Assembly: GCF_946151055.1 (NCBI RefSeq)
Contig: NZ_CAMGYZ010000009.1
Coordinates: 99,995-163,994, forward strand
DNA: 64,000 nucleotides
Reading direction: 5' to 3'
From: Bacillus sp. Marseille-Q3570
GTDB lineage: Bacteria; Bacillota; Bacilli; Bacillales; Fictibacillaceae
In this document: one piece after another, positions 1 to 8,632 of the stretch
How the letters are laid out: the number at the start of each line of letters is the position of its first letter
How positions within the stretch are numbered: the stretch's first letter is position 1
Translations under genes and position numbers: made by a program
The notes under the pieces: generated by a model
Told to the model about the DNA's origin: nothing
What the model saw: the letters and a program-made list of their open reading frames with translations, nothing else
Database searches by the model: none

Positions 1-639
1 ATAATAATGTTCATTATAAATTCTGAAACGTTCCCCCTCAAACTTCAGATGTACTGTTGAAAACAAAGAAACCCTTGACTTCACGAACTGCCTCAATTGA
101 TTGATGAAATCTTGATATTCCTGTTCAAATTTAAATTCATCAATTGCACATTCGATATATTTGGTTAAAAGTTCCCTGTAAGGTTTAAGGCGAAATTGTA
201 AAAATGATTCATAAGAAAAGATCATTTCGGAATCAAAAAAATCCTCTAATGCATTGACGATCATATCTTCTCTCGGTGGGAACCCCTTGATTAATGGGAT
301 ATTTTCAGTGTTACCTTCGATCAGGGACTGTGTGATGGATAAGATTTGAAGCTGCTCATCCTCATCCGTGAAATGAAATTCCGTTTCCAAAATCCTTAAA
401 ATCCAAGCATCTTCTCTAGTACGAATAATATGTTTCGCTAGAAAAAGTAATATGGTAGGTTTCAACATGTCACTAACCGGATCCCTTGGATCTAAATAAA
501 TGTCCAACGCATTCTCATCAGTATAGTGAATCTTTATGGGAGTCGACCGGTTGGGTATGTGCTGATTATTAAGTAATTTAGTAATTCTTTTAAACAAATA
601 ATGGCCTTCTTTTTCATCCAAGAAATGAATCGTAACCAA
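1..639 (-). CDS. ytxC: Sporulation protein YtxC, N-terminal part
   Basis: This reading frame stays open for 213 codons and runs off the left edge, so the C-terminus is missing. It begins with TTG at 639, preceded by AGGAGG seven bases upstream; no better start is visible. The protein starts MVTIHFLDEKEGHY and contains the segment FRLKPYRELLTKYIECAIDE (about residues 160-180), followed by an EQEYQDFI-type stretch. Both resemble the YtxC family of sporulation proteins. In B. subtilis ytxC lies directly downstream of dnaI, as here. The biochemical function of the family is not established. Identification is from remembered family sequence plus synteny. Confidence 0.8.
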   Translation of the reverse strand, partial: MVTIHFLDEKEGHYLFKRITKLLNNQHIPNRSTPIKIHYTDENALDIYLDPRDPVSDMLKPTILLFLAKHIIRTREDAWILRILETEFHFTDEDEQLQILSITQSLIEGNTENIPLIKGFPPREDMIVNALEDFFDSEMIFSYESFLQFRLKPYRELLTKYIECAIDEFKFEQEYQDFINQLRQFVKSRVSLFSTVHLKFEGERFRIYNEHYY

Positions 640-788
640 CCTTAATCCTCCTTGTCCACAATCATTGTTACAATATATGAACGACAAGGGAGATTATTCT
701 AAGGAATGACTTTTAAAATTGTTCTGCGTTCGTTGAAGACTCATGCTGATTCCGCTGGTTTCACATTTATTCAACTGAAAATTAATTA

Positions 789-922
789 TAACGGACATAG
801 GAGAACTTATTTGTCCAAAACATTATGATTTTACAAAACTATCGGACATGAGAGACCTTATTTCGTAATTACCGTGGAAAATCAGTTGCTTTGTTCACAA
901 ATAGCGTCTCTGGTGTCCGTTA
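789..922. repeat. Inverted-unit repeat element, cluster A
   Basis: Three related 25-base units occur in the dnaI-ytxC spacer. The first two (789-813 and 841-865) read TAACGGACAT...CTTATTT or a close variant in plus orientation. The third (898-922) is the reverse complement type, ending GTGTCCGTTA. The sequence between units also matches the element at 33174-33307 (reverse complement) and at 42965-43149, including a TTTGTTCACAAATA stretch before the inverted unit. Units two and three could fold into one long imperfect hairpin. Confidence 0.85.
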
Positions 923-933
923 AAATTTGCATC

Positions 934-1046
934 AAAAAAGGAGACTGTCCAGATAAGTCAGCGTCAGTCCGAATTTGACAACATATTGTGGTGTTGATAC
1001 GAGATGTTGTTAACGCGTCTGATACTTTACTTTTAAGACAGTCCCC
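934..1046 (-). terminator. Possible long-loop terminator after dnaI
   Basis: In minus-strand reading, GGGGACTGTC (1046-1037) can pair with GACAGTCTCC (949-940), followed by six T. The loop is about 87 bases, long for an intrinsic terminator, so this is tentative. Confidence 0.4.
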
Positions 1047-1051
1047 TCAAA

Positions 1052-1990
1052 CTATTTGTTTGTTCTTCTGTTTTCACCGCCGAGTGAGATCGGGGTGGTA
1101 AAGTGCTTGATCCGTTCCATGATCCGTTTCGCCTTTAATTGTTCAATCCCACCTTTTTGAGAATAGGAAAGATGCTCCTCAAGCTCTTCGTAATCGTAAT
1201 TGGAGGTATAGCAAGTCGGCAGCTTTTCCATCATACGGTATTGGAGAATTGAACCCAATACTTCATCCCGGATCCAACTAGACATGGTTTCAGCACCGAT
1301 ATCATCAAGAACCAATACAGGTGCCTTTTTGATCACATCCAACTTTTCATCGACTGTTTGGTCGCCAATTGACGTTTTCATTTCCCTGAAAAAGTCAGGC
1401 GTATATACAAGAATCGTCTGGATGTTCCTCTTCGCAAGTGAGTTTGCAATTGCTCCCATGAGAAAGGTCTTCCCAACTCCGAATTGTCCATTGACATAGA
1501 GACCTTGGGATGAACCTTCTGGACTGGAGACAGCTTTTACAAACTCGGCTGCCTTCAGGGTCGCTTGATACCTCTCTGTGTCTTTCTTATCAAATTGCTC
1601 AAATGTTGCTGAGAGAATATCTTTCGGAATGAAATAGCTTTTTATCAACGATTGGAGATTTTCCAATTCATCCTGAGCAATTTTATTATGGCATCGGTTA
1701 TACGTTACATCGATGATTTGACCGTTGATGAAAAGCTGGGGTTCATACCCTTTAAGCATATTTTGACAACGCTCTAAGTCAAGACAACCCTCACAATTTT
1801 TAGATCCTTCTACAAACTCCAATAATCTTGGAAGGCTCCTATCGATCATTTGATTCGTAATTTCCGGATGAGTCTGATGAAAGGCTTTCCAGTCGGGGTG
1901 CGCTAGTACCTTTTTCTTCACTTCAATCAATTCTTTTTCTACTTTCGGACGATCAGCAAAGCCTTTCATCGATTCTGATATTGATTTCAC
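1052..1990 (-). CDS. dnaI: Primosomal protein DnaI, helicase loader
   Basis: A 312-residue AAA+ ATPase that loads the replicative helicase DnaC onto DNA together with DnaB and DnaD. The N-terminal third carries a cysteine cluster (NCEGCLDLERC, then RCHNK) fitting the zinc-binding helicase-interaction domain of Bacillus DnaI. The ATPase core has Walker A GQFGVGKT near residue 168 and Walker B VLVLDDIGAE near 227. The length is close to the family norm. It starts 12 bp after the dnaB stop, so the two genes are very likely co-transcribed, as in B. subtilis. No oddity seen. Confidence 0.96.
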   Translation of the reverse strand: MKSISESMKGFADRPKVEKELIEVKKKVLAHPDWKAFHQTHPEITNQMIDRSLPRLLEFVEGSKNCEGCLDLERCQNMLKGYEPQLFINGQIIDVTYNRCHNKIAQDELENLQSLIKSYFIPKDILSATFEQFDKKDTERYQATLKAAEFVKAVSSPEGSSQGLYVNGQFGVGKTFLMGAIANSLAKRNIQTILVYTPDFFREMKTSIGDQTVDEKLDVIKKAPVLVLDDIGAETMSSWIRDEVLGSILQYRMMEKLPTCYTSNYDYEELEEHLSYSQKGGIEQLKAKRIMERIKHFTTPISLGGENRRTNK

Positions 1991-2002
1991 ACTTTACACC
2001 CC

Positions 2003-3358
2003 CTATAGTCCTTTCAAATATTCTTCAAGCCATTTTTCATCTGTTTCTGAAACCGGTTGATTTTCTTTATCTGTTTTAGGTGAAGCCATCCACTTTGGAA
2101 GCTTGTCTTTTCTGACATTCTTTTGTTGGACTGGTCTTCCTGTCTTTGATTTCTGTTGTTTAAAGGATTGATAACTTTTATGTTCAGCTTTGGCAAGTTC
2201 CATCGCTTCTCTTACAGAAGAAATTTTCTTGCGCTTCCACTGACTTGCAATTTTTTCGACATGAGCGTGGATCAATTTCATATCATTCGTATTCAACACA
2301 TAATCGATCAGGACATTTATGACACCTGCTGAAAGCTTCTGGTCGAACATGATTGAGTCGATCAACTTAAGATCGGCACTAGCAGCACGCCCCCCCTCGC
2401 TGTATTTTTCAAGCAATGCACGAGGGGATATCGTTTCAAACGTCTTAATCATCATTTCCTGGGGTGATAACTCTTCTTCATTTTTATCGACCGAAATTTC
2501 CTTTTGCCTGCGTTCACTAAGGCGTGGTAATTGACCCGGTTTTTCAATCTTATACCAGCGTTGCACCTCTTGCCTTAACGAGTACGGGGTAAGCTGTTCG
2601 TCCCTGAAGTAAGCTTGTTGTACGATACTGCTCATTTCCAACGGAGAAATTTGATAAATGAACGCAAGACGATGAATGGATTCCCGAATGCTTTCCGTTA
2701 ACACCTCTGATGGTATGATAAAGCTGCTCAAGTCCCGTACAAGCGTATTGAAATCGAAGTCATCCTCTGAAAAGGCAGGAGCATTCCCTTCCATATCCTT
2801 CGCACGGTCATTTCTGGAAATGGACTGGTGGATCTCCGAGTCGGTCGCCGCTCTGATTTCGGATTCATGTAAAGAGGAAAATACATCGTTGAAACTGGCT
2901 GTAACCTCCTCGTATTCATCATGAGTTTCATTTGTGAGAATAAAACGGTTCCTGACATCAAGATACCTTTGTTTTCCCAAACGTCCATATAAATAGACAC
3001 TCAAAACATCGTCCTGGAAAAACTGCTCCGGTTTTAATATCGGCTGTAATTCATAGATGAAAATGCGGTCATCTTCAATTCTTTTCCGATAGGTCTTCAA
3101 TAATCCGATCGCCTCTAGCTTTTTCCGCTCTTCAAAGATCTGCTGCATATTCAATTGTGTCTGGTTCATCAATGTATGGTGTGAAGATGCTCCATTTAGG
3201 TTTTCGCTAAAGAGAGTCATATATAGACTATATGCTCTGGCACCTACCAATGGTTGATACAACAGTGTCACCATCTTCAATTCTTCAGCTTGTATCCGTC
3301 CACTGCTATACACTTGAAAGCGATCGACAGGAAGTAATTCTTTCCAATGATTTTCCAT
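2003..3358 (-). CDS. dnaB: Replication initiation and membrane attachment protein DnaB
   Basis: A 451-residue protein of the Bacillus DnaB type, which is not the helicase: it works with DnaD and DnaI to load the helicase at oriC and at stalled forks. It opens MENHWKELLPVDRFQVYSSG and has the DnaB/DnaD homology segment in its C-terminal half (roughly residues 300-400, including LIDYVLNTNDMKLIHAHVEK and WKRKKISSVREAMELAK). The C-terminal tail is lysine-rich and low in complexity, as in homologues. The gene is 64 bp downstream of nrdR, with a terminator-like hairpin between, and 12 bp upstream of dnaI. Confidence 0.95.
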   Translation of the reverse strand: MENHWKELLPVDRFQVYSSGRIQAEELKMVTLLYQPLVGARAYSLYMTLFSENLNGASSHHTLMNQTQLNMQQIFEERKKLEAIGLLKTYRKRIEDDRIFIYELQPILKPEQFFQDDVLSVYLYGRLGKQRYLDVRNRFILTNETHDEYEEVTASFNDVFSSLHESEIRAATDSEIHQSISRNDRAKDMEGNAPAFSEDDFDFNTLVRDLSSFIIPSEVLTESIRESIHRLAFIYQISPLEMSSIVQQAYFRDEQLTPYSLRQEVQRWYKIEKPGQLPRLSERRQKEISVDKNEEELSPQEMMIKTFETISPRALLEKYSEGGRAASADLKLIDSIMFDQKLSAGVINVLIDYVLNTNDMKLIHAHVEKIASQWKRKKISSVREAMELAKAEHKSYQSFKQQKSKTGRPVQQKNVRKDKLPKWMASPKTDKENQPVSETDEKWLEEYLKGL

Positions 3359-3393
3359 CTACTTCACCTTTTATCATTCATAATTGGTAAGTG

Positions 3394-3423
3394 AAAAAAG
3401 AGCTTATGTATATGTAAGCTCTT
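3394..3423 (-). terminator. Hairpin between nrdR and dnaB
   Basis: In minus-strand reading AAGAGCTTA and TAAGCTCTT form a perfect 9-bp stem around an 8-base loop, followed by a run of T. It begins at the nrdR stop. As nrdR and dnaB point the same way, it may terminate partially and uncouple the regulator from the primosome genes. Confidence 0.75.
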
Positions 3424-3884
3424 TACTCGTTCTCTCGTTTTATTAAATCTTTAAGTTCATCGATAAAGACATTGATGTCCTTGAATTGCCTATAAACGGA
3501 TGCGAATCTTACATATGCTACTTCGTCAATCTTCGCCAGGTGGTCCATCACCCGTTCACCAATTTCTTTACTTTGGATTTCTGAAGAGCCATCATTGCGC
3601 AAATCTTTTTCAACCGTATTCACGACTTCTTCAAGAACCTCAAGTGGTACCGGCCGCTTTTCGCAAGCCTTGATCAATCCACGTAAAAGCTTGTCCCGGT
3701 TGAATTCTTCCCTTGTGCCTTCTTTTTTCACAACAACAAGAGGAATTTCTTCCACTGTTTCAAATGTGGTGAACCTGTAATTGCATTTTTCGCATTCTCT
3801 CCGTCTGCGAATCGAACGTCCGCCATGGACCGGGCGCGAATCTAACACCCTGGTACCGTTATGTTGACAATGTGGACAACGCAT
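3423..3884 (-). CDS. nrdR: Transcriptional repressor NrdR
   Basis: A 153-residue regulator of ribonucleotide reductase genes that senses ATP/dATP. The N-terminus is the zinc ribbon ([17 protein letters not shown], with the second pair in CEKCNYRF), followed by an ATP-cone domain starting near [22 protein letters not shown]. The length matches the family. A GGGG ribosome binding site lies eight bases before the ATG. In B. subtilis it lies directly upstream of dnaB, as here. No NrdR box was identified near the gene itself. Confidence 0.97.
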   Translation of the reverse strand: MRCPHCQHNGTRVLDSRPVHGGRSIRRRRECEKCNYRFTTFETVEEIPLVVVKKEGTREEFNRDKLLRGLIKACEKRPVPLEVLEEVVNTVEKDLRNDGSSEIQSKEIGERVMDHLAKIDEVAYVRFASVYRQFKDINVFIDELKDLIKRENE

Positions 3885-4043
3885 TTAACCAACCCCATAT
3901 CGATAAACTTCGCTTTATATAATGTCATATTTAGTCGAATTGTAATATTATCCTTAACTATAATGATAGTGGAAAGGTCATCCCATGACAAGAAGTTTTC
4001 ATATGATCAAATGTGACCTTGGATTATTCACCATTAAAAAAAT

Positions 4044-4124
4044 AGCAAAGCCAAACCTTTGACGTAGACCGAGTTTTAGTTGCGTTCATATTGAAAAAAG
4101 GATTTATGCTTTCTTAAAATGTAA
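4044..4124 (+). repeat. Dispersed repeat R, copy 1
   Basis: This degenerate copy starts GCAAAGCCAAACC and ends ATGCTTTCTTAAAATGTAAA. Its right end runs straight into the U-tract side of the speD terminator. Related copies lie near 23081, 39095, 44338 and 50611. Confidence 0.65.
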
Positions 4125-4148
4125 AAAAGGTGTGCATCTGCACACCTT
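4123..4148 (-). terminator. Intrinsic terminator of speD
   Basis: In minus-strand reading AAGGTGTGC and GCACACCTT form a perfect 9-bp stem with a 4-base loop, followed by six T. It lies 17 bp after the speD stop. Confidence 0.9.
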
Positions 4149-4165
4149 GATAGTCATTGTCAATA

Positions 4166-4546
4166 TTAATATGCTGAGACCTTTTTCTGGCCGACTTTAA
4201 CTGGACCCATACCTCTTGGAAGTTCTACATTTTCTTTAGATGAAGCTCCAAGTGCTTCTGCGATATAATCTGCAGCGACGTTAGGATCAAGATCACCACA
4301 CGTATAAACATCAATACTTGCATAACCATGCTCTGGAAAACTGTGAATTGTTAGATGTGATTCAGATATGATCACAACTCCACTTACTCCATGAGGTGCG
4401 AATTTGTGAAAGGCTACTTCTCTCACCTCTGCACCAGATTTCAGTGCAGCTTCTACAAATAGTTGTTCAATATAAGGCATATTGTTCAACTTCTCTGCAT
4501 CACAACCCCATAATTCAGCAATCACATGACGTCCCATTGTATCCAT
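4166..4546 (-). CDS. speD: S-adenosylmethionine decarboxylase proenzyme
   Basis: A pyruvoyl enzyme that decarboxylates S-adenosylmethionine to supply aminopropyl groups for spermidine. The prokaryotic short form is recognised by [20 protein letters not shown]. Self-cleavage is expected at the Glu-Ser bond, and the Ser becomes the pyruvoyl group. An ATG two codons upstream (4552) is possible. The ATG at 4546 was preferred because it gives 9-base spacing from GGGGG and puts the processed serine at position 63, the family's usual number. The product is then 126 residues. It lies downstream of gapB, as in other Bacillus genomes, but a 626-bp repeat-filled spacer and a terminator separate them. 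Confidence 0.95.
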   Translation of the reverse strand: MDTMGRHVIAELWGCDAEKLNNMPYIEQLFVEAALKSGAEVREVAFHKFAPHGVSGVVIISESHLTIHSFPEHGYASIDVYTCGDLDPNVAADYIAEALGASSKENVELPRGMGPVKVGQKKVSAY

Positions 4547-4904
4547 TTGCATAGTCCCCCTTCAATAATAATCATGCCTTCAAAAGCATGCGGAAATGGA
4601 GGTTTACCACGGGGGAAAGTTAGTCCAAAGAGGTCCTAACCCTTTAAGTAGTATCCAGTTCCTAAATTGCTTATAACTTGAAGTTCACGATGAACAGTAT
4701 ACTGCTTTTCTCTATTTTTTGCAAGAGAATTTTTTCTCCCAGTCTGATTACTGATTTCAGCACCTATACATACTCCTTCAAACCTGTACAAAAAAGGATT
4801 GGCTTGATTTTTTCCTGAATGCTAGATCTTCTCATTTACGCACCATCGCACCATAAGTGCCCACTTCTAATTGCGGACAACTGCATGGCTGAAATAAAAA
4901 TCCG

Positions 4905-5100
4905 TGATCCATGGTGAACGTGAAGCCAACACATCCTGTGCAAGTGAGGAGGCTTACGGATGTGGGGAATGCAGGTAAGTAATGTCCAGCTCAGCGACCA
5001 GTCACTTGTGTATCACTTCAAACATCCTGCAGCGGTATAGCCTCCTCTTCAGTTTTCCTGGTCGTTTGCCCGTGGAGTGGGAGTGAATTTCACTTATACC
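4905..5100. repeat. Bacillaceae-type dispersed repeat S, copy 1
   Basis: The 626-bp spacer between speD and gapB holds no plausible gene. Its right half contains a G+C-rich repeat whose end (5062-5092, reading TCGTTTGCCCGTGGAG then GGGAGTGAATTTCAC) is the reverse complement of sequence at about 37475-37506 and 42879-42910. Within the element GAGGAGGCT near 4948 is complementary to AGCCTCCTC near 5038, allowing a long-range fold. The left half of the spacer shows nothing recognisable. Confidence 0.7.
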
Positions 5101-5124
5101 TAAAACAATCTTAATAATGAAATT

Positions 5125-5155
5125 AAAAAAAGGATTGGCCATTAGAAGCCAATCC
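5125..5155 (-). terminator. Intrinsic terminator of gapB
   Basis: In minus-strand reading GGATTGGC and GCCAATCC form a stem with an 8-base loop, followed by a run of T, just after the gapB stop. Confidence 0.88.
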
Positions 5156-5172
5156 CCTATTTCACATGTTAT

Positions 5173-6213
5173 TTACGCAGTTCCTGACAATCGCTTGTCA
5201 GTTAAGGCATCAAGTGTTTCTCCGACTTTTTCTGCAAGATCTACAACTCGGCAAGAATATCCCCACTCATTGTCATACCACGCAAGAACTTTCACTTTAC
5301 GGTCTTCGATGACCATTGTGGACATCCCATCAATGATTGAAGAATTTTCATTTCCATTGAAATCAATCGATACAAGTGGATCTTTCGTATATCCTAAAAT
5401 TCCACTTAACTTTCCTTTCGATGCCGTTTCGAGTGCTGCATTGACTTTTTCAACTGTTACATCACGCTTTACATCGACAACAAGATCGACGAGGGATACG
5501 TTCGGTGTCGGAACTCGCAGTGCCATACCGTGAAGCTTTCCTTCCAATTGAGGCATGACTTTTGCAATCGCTTTAGCTGCGCCAGTGGAAGTCGGGATGA
5601 TCGATTGTCCACAAGCACGCGCACGTCTCAAGTCCTTATGGGGGTTATCGATATTTTTCTGATCATTTGTATATGCATGGACAGTCGTCATTACACCATT
5701 TTCAATTCCAAATTGCTCATCAAGAACTTTAACGACCGGTGCAAGACAGTTTGTCGTACAAGAAGCATTCGATAAAACATGGTGCTCTTCCGGAATGTAA
5801 GCGTCATCATTTACACCCATGACAATCGTCAAGTCTTCATCTTTACCAGGAGCTGTTATGATGACTTTCTTTGCTCCCGCTTCTAAATGATACCCAGCAG
5901 TTTCCTTGGATTTGAACTTTCCAGTCGCTTCAATAACGATATCAACGTTCAGTTGAGCCCAAGGCAATTGCTTCGGATCTCTGTTGCTTAATAATTTGAT
6001 TTCTTTTCCATCTACAATCAAAGAATTTTCCTTAGCTTCAACCTCAAGGTCGTAAGTACCATGAATGCTATCGTACTTGATAAGGTGAGCCAGTGTCTCA
6101 GAAGGATAACTTGCATTTATCGCTACAACATCTAATTGTTGGTTTTTCATCGCTTTACGGAATACCATTCGTCCAATTCGACCAAATCCATTAATGGCTA
6201 CTCTAGCTTTCAT
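5173..6213 (-). CDS. gapB: Glyceraldehyde-3-phosphate dehydrogenase, GapB type
   Basis: This GAPDH paralogue works in the gluconeogenic direction with NADP preference in B. subtilis. The N-terminal Rossmann segment is MKARVAINGFGRIGRMVFRK. After the second strand it reads VVAINASYPSETLAHLIKYDS rather than the IND typical of glycolytic NAD enzymes, which supports GapB over GapA. The active site SNASCTTN places the nucleophile at Cys152. An upstream in-frame start exists at 6228, but GGAGG with 7-8 bases of spacing fits the ATG at 6213, giving 346 residues. Two candidate CcpN operators lie just upstream. Confidence 0.94.
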   Translation of the reverse strand: MKARVAINGFGRIGRMVFRKAMKNQQLDVVAINASYPSETLAHLIKYDSIHGTYDLEVEAKENSLIVDGKEIKLLSNRDPKQLPWAQLNVDIVIEATGKFKSKETAGYHLEAGAKKVIITAPGKDEDLTIVMGVNDDAYIPEEHHVLSNASCTTNCLAPVVKVLDEQFGIENGVMTTVHAYTNDQKNIDNPHKDLRRARACGQSIIPTSTGAAKAIAKVMPQLEGKLHGMALRVPTPNVSLVDLVVDVKRDVTVEKVNAALETASKGKLSGILGYTKDPLVSIDFNGNENSSIIDGMSTMVIEDRKVKVLAWYDNEWGYSCRVVDLAEKVGETLDALTDKRLSGTA

Positions 6214-6237
6214 GTTGAATCCCTCCACTATCTATAA

Positions 6238-6280
6238 AGTGCTATACTTTTTTCTGAAAATCTAAAATTAGTATAACATA
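6238..6280 (-). promoter_or_regulatory. Candidate CcpN operators upstream of gapB
   Basis: The CcpN consensus recalled from B. subtilis is TRTGHYATAYW. TATGTTATACT on the minus strand (6280-6270) matches it fully and includes a -10-like TATACT. AGTGCTATACT on the plus strand (6238-6248) matches 10 of 11 positions. CcpN represses gapB under glycolytic conditions in B. subtilis, so two sites here are expected biology. Binding is inferred and no ccpN gene is in the window. Confidence 0.6.
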
Positions 6281-6317
6281 TTATATGTAAAAGGGAACAC
6301 TAAATTTATTAATAATA

Positions 6318-6342
6318 GAAAAAACAGGCCTATGCCCGGCCT
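6318..6342 (-). terminator. Weak terminator after coaE
   Basis: In minus-strand reading AGGCC (6342-6338) pairs with GGCCT (6330-6326), followed by GTTTTTT. The 5-bp stem is short, so confidence is moderate. Confidence 0.5.
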
Positions 6343-6400
6343 CTAAAGTTCAAAATTTCGACATATACTTGAAGAATAGCGAATGAGAATCCTACTTCCC

Positions 6401-6991
6401 TTAGAGTATATCCCATTTAGTAAATATATGTATCAATTGCTGACGGCTCTCTTCAAACGTCCCATTATTATCAATGACATCGTCTGCCCATTTTTTCTTA
6501 TCGTCCAATGGGATTTGTGAACGGATGCGTGATAAGGACTCTTCAGCGGACGAATGATCCCGGTCCATCAATCTTCTTAATTGGGTTTCCTTATCCACAT
6601 ACACTAGCAATGTACGATCAACCATATGAGTCAGTTTGCTTTCAAACAGCAATGGGATATCCATGACGACATCTTCATGCTCTTCCAAAAGCTCTTCCCT
6701 GTGTCCAATCATCCGTTTACGTACAGCTGGATGCACAATGCTGTTCAGCTTCAAACGTTTCTCTTCATCATTGAAAATGATTGAACCTAATTTTTTCCGG
6801 TGCAAATTACCGTCTTTTTCAAGAATTTCTGTACCAAAAAATTCAACGATTTGCTTGTATGCTGGCTCGCCCGGCAGCACAACTTCCCGGGCGATCTTAT
6901 CAGCATCTATGACAGGAATATTCATCTCCTGGATCATTTCAGAAATGGTACTTTTCCCACTTGCGATTCCACCTGTCAAACCAACAATCAA
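6401..6991 (-). CDS. coaE: Dephospho-CoA kinase
   Basis: The last enzyme of coenzyme A synthesis, phosphorylating the 3'-hydroxyl of dephospho-CoA. The P-loop GLTGGIASGKS sits at the N-terminus, followed by PVIDADKIAREVV, the conserved HPAVRKRM segment and DIPLLFES, all typical of CoaE. An upstream GTG at 7000 overlaps its own ribosome binding site. TTG at 6991 has AGGTG six bases away and gives 196 residues, close to the B. subtilis length, so it was chosen. It follows ytaF by 10 bp and is probably in one operon with it. Confidence 0.95.
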   Translation of the reverse strand: MIVGLTGGIASGKSTISEMIQEMNIPVIDADKIAREVVLPGEPAYKQIVEFFGTEILEKDGNLHRKKLGSIIFNDEEKRLKLNSIVHPAVRKRMIGHREELLEEHEDVVMDIPLLFESKLTHMVDRTLLVYVDKETQLRRLMDRDHSSAEESLSRIRSQIPLDDKKKWADDVIDNNGTFEESRQQLIHIFTKWDIL

Positions 6992-7001
6992 TTCTAACAC
7001 C

Positions 7002-7655
7002 TCACAGTTTGAAAATACCTAACACGATCAGCATGAGTCCAGGAAAAAAGCTGATTAACCGCATTTTCGGTAACGCAGATAGCACTCTTCCAAGCTTCAT
7101 ACCAGTGACAAGGAACAACACGCTCATCGTTGATACAAAAACAGCCGTCATCAAATGCGGAAATCCGAGTAAGGAAGCACCTAGACCAGCAGCAAAAGAA
7201 TCCAGGGACAGTGCCAATCCAAGCAATAATGCTTCAAGGCCTGCAATTGTTCCGGAACGGTCGATATCTGCAGCTGCAGGTGTCCGGAGGATTTGAATGA
7301 CGATCCCTAACGAACGGATTTCCATGTTCCAAATGTATTCTGATTCATTCTTTTTAAACGCTTCTTCCTCTGGTTCAGCACTACTTTTGAAAAATTGCCA
7401 TAACACATACATGCCTAAACCGATGAGCAAGATTCCACCCAACTTGCCTGCAAAAGCAGGAGAAACGAATGTACTGATGATCGTTCCAACATTCATTGCG
7501 GCAAGTAACATCAGAGCAGAACAGAGTGCAATCAGAATGATAGAGAAATACGTAATTTTCATGCGTCGTACACCGTATGTTACACCAACACCGAAGCTGT
7601 CCATACTTACAGCTATCGTCAGAGTCAATAGGGCTATCCATCCTGTCACTTCCAT
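7002..7655 (-). CDS. ytaF: Sporulation membrane protein YtaF (MntP-like fold)
   Basis: A 217-residue integral membrane protein with about six hydrophobic segments. Its two halves each carry a similar helix motif: SMDSFGVGVTYGV near residue 18 and SLDSFAAGLGASLLG near residue 150. This repeated Asp-Ser-Phe pattern is characteristic of the YtaF/MntP (DUF204) superfamily, whose MntP members export manganese. YtaF is annotated as a sporulation protein in Bacillus. Transport of any particular ion by this protein is inference. It lies between mutM and coaE as in B. subtilis. Confidence 0.9.
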   Translation of the reverse strand: MEVTGWIALLTLTIAVSMDSFGVGVTYGVRRMKITYFSIILIALCSALMLLAAMNVGTIISTFVSPAFAGKLGGILLIGLGMYVLWQFFKSSAEPEEEAFKKNESEYIWNMEIRSLGIVIQILRTPAAADIDRSGTIAGLEALLLGLALSLDSFAAGLGASLLGFPHLMTAVFVSTMSVLFLVTGMKLGRVLSALPKMRLISFFPGLMLIVLGIFKL

Positions 7656-7735
7656 ACATCCTCCTTGCTTCAGCGCTAGGATAGTATATGGAAGGTGCCC
7701 ATCCGATGTACGGCATTTTCATGAAATTACCCCAA

Positions 7736-8560
7736 TTACTTTTGGCAGCTCGGGCAAATATGTGTGCCTCTTCCGCCTACCACAATCCGAATGATTTCTG
7801 TTCCACAGTTCAAACAAGGTTCTCCTTTCCGGGCATAAACCGATAACCTTTGCTGGAACATCCCCATATCCCCCTGGGAATTGACATAGGATCGGATCGT
7901 GCTGCCTCCTTGCTCGACCGCTTCCATCAACGTTTCGACAATTGCTTGATGCAACTTTTCCACTCGCTTTTTCGATAAGGATCTGGCTTCTGCTTCAGGG
8001 CTGATTCCAACCTTGAAGAGCGCTTCATCTACATAGATGTTTCCAAGACCGACCAATATAGTCTGATCTAATAATACGGGTTTGATTTTCCGGGTCGTTT
8101 TCTGGAGCTTATTCCAGAGTTCAATTGGTTCGAAGGTGGGATCGAAAGGTTCAGGACCTAATTGAGATAATGGTAAATGATCCTCTTCCTCTCCAAGCGG
8201 ATAAACATGCATGGTCCCAAACTTACGGACATCACGGTACCGAAGTTCTGATTCGTCCGTGAATGAAAAGATCACATGCGTATGCTTATCTGCTTCTTCC
8301 TCATTTTCTACATAAACATAACGACCTTCCATCCTCAAATGAGAAACCAGAACAACATCGTCGAGGATTATTTTCAAGAATTTCCCTCTTCTCCCTATTG
8401 AACGGATCGTCTGACCCACCAACAAGGATTTGAATTCGACTAAATCATCTGGATGTTTGATGATTTTTGCCCACGTTACAGTGATATCTTCTATTGTTTT
8501 TCCTAGTACGAGATTTTCCAATGTTCGTCGAACGGTTTCTACTTCTGGTAATTCAGGCAT
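7736..8560 (-). CDS. mutM: Formamidopyrimidine-DNA glycosylase
   Basis: A 274-residue bifunctional glycosylase/AP lyase that removes 8-oxoguanine and formamidopyrimidines. The N-terminus MPELPEVETVRR carries the catalytic Pro2 and Glu3. The helix-two-turn-helix contains LGNIYVDEALF. The C-terminal zinc finger has four cysteines (CLNCG and CPSCQ) around a GGRGTHIC segment. The length is normal. It follows polA by 72 bp, with a strong inverted repeat between them. Confidence 0.97.
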   Translation of the reverse strand: MPELPEVETVRRTLENLVLGKTIEDITVTWAKIIKHPDDLVEFKSLLVGQTIRSIGRRGKFLKIILDDVVLVSHLRMEGRYVYVENEEEADKHTHVIFSFTDESELRYRDVRKFGTMHVYPLGEEEDHLPLSQLGPEPFDPTFEPIELWNKLQKTTRKIKPVLLDQTILVGLGNIYVDEALFKVGISPEAEARSLSKKRVEKLHQAIVETLMEAVEQGGSTIRSYVNSQGDMGMFQQRLSVYARKGEPCLNCGTEIIRIVVGGRGTHICPSCQK

Positions 8561-8589
8561 TTCTGATCTCCCTACCTAAAAATCATAAT

Positions 8590-8623
8590 GGTACCCGGCT
8601 TTGCATTCAGAAGACCGGGTACC
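8590..8623 (-). terminator. Inverted repeat between polA and mutM
   Basis: GGTACCCGG and CCGGGTACC form a perfect 9-bp stem with a 16-base loop; downstream on the minus strand the sequence is ATTATGATTTTT. It probably acts as a leaky terminator or RNA-stabilising hairpin inside the polA-mutM unit. Confidence 0.6.
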
Positions 8624-8632
8624 TGGATGATA

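Noticed and set aside
5117..5533. A 138-codon plus-strand frame opposite gapB
   Set aside because: It is antisense to well-conserved gapB codons, has no ribosome binding site and shows no recognisable protein features.
7297..7794. A 165-codon plus-strand frame opposite ytaF and mutM
   Set aside because: It spans two real antisense genes and their spacer; composition is that of a shadow frame.
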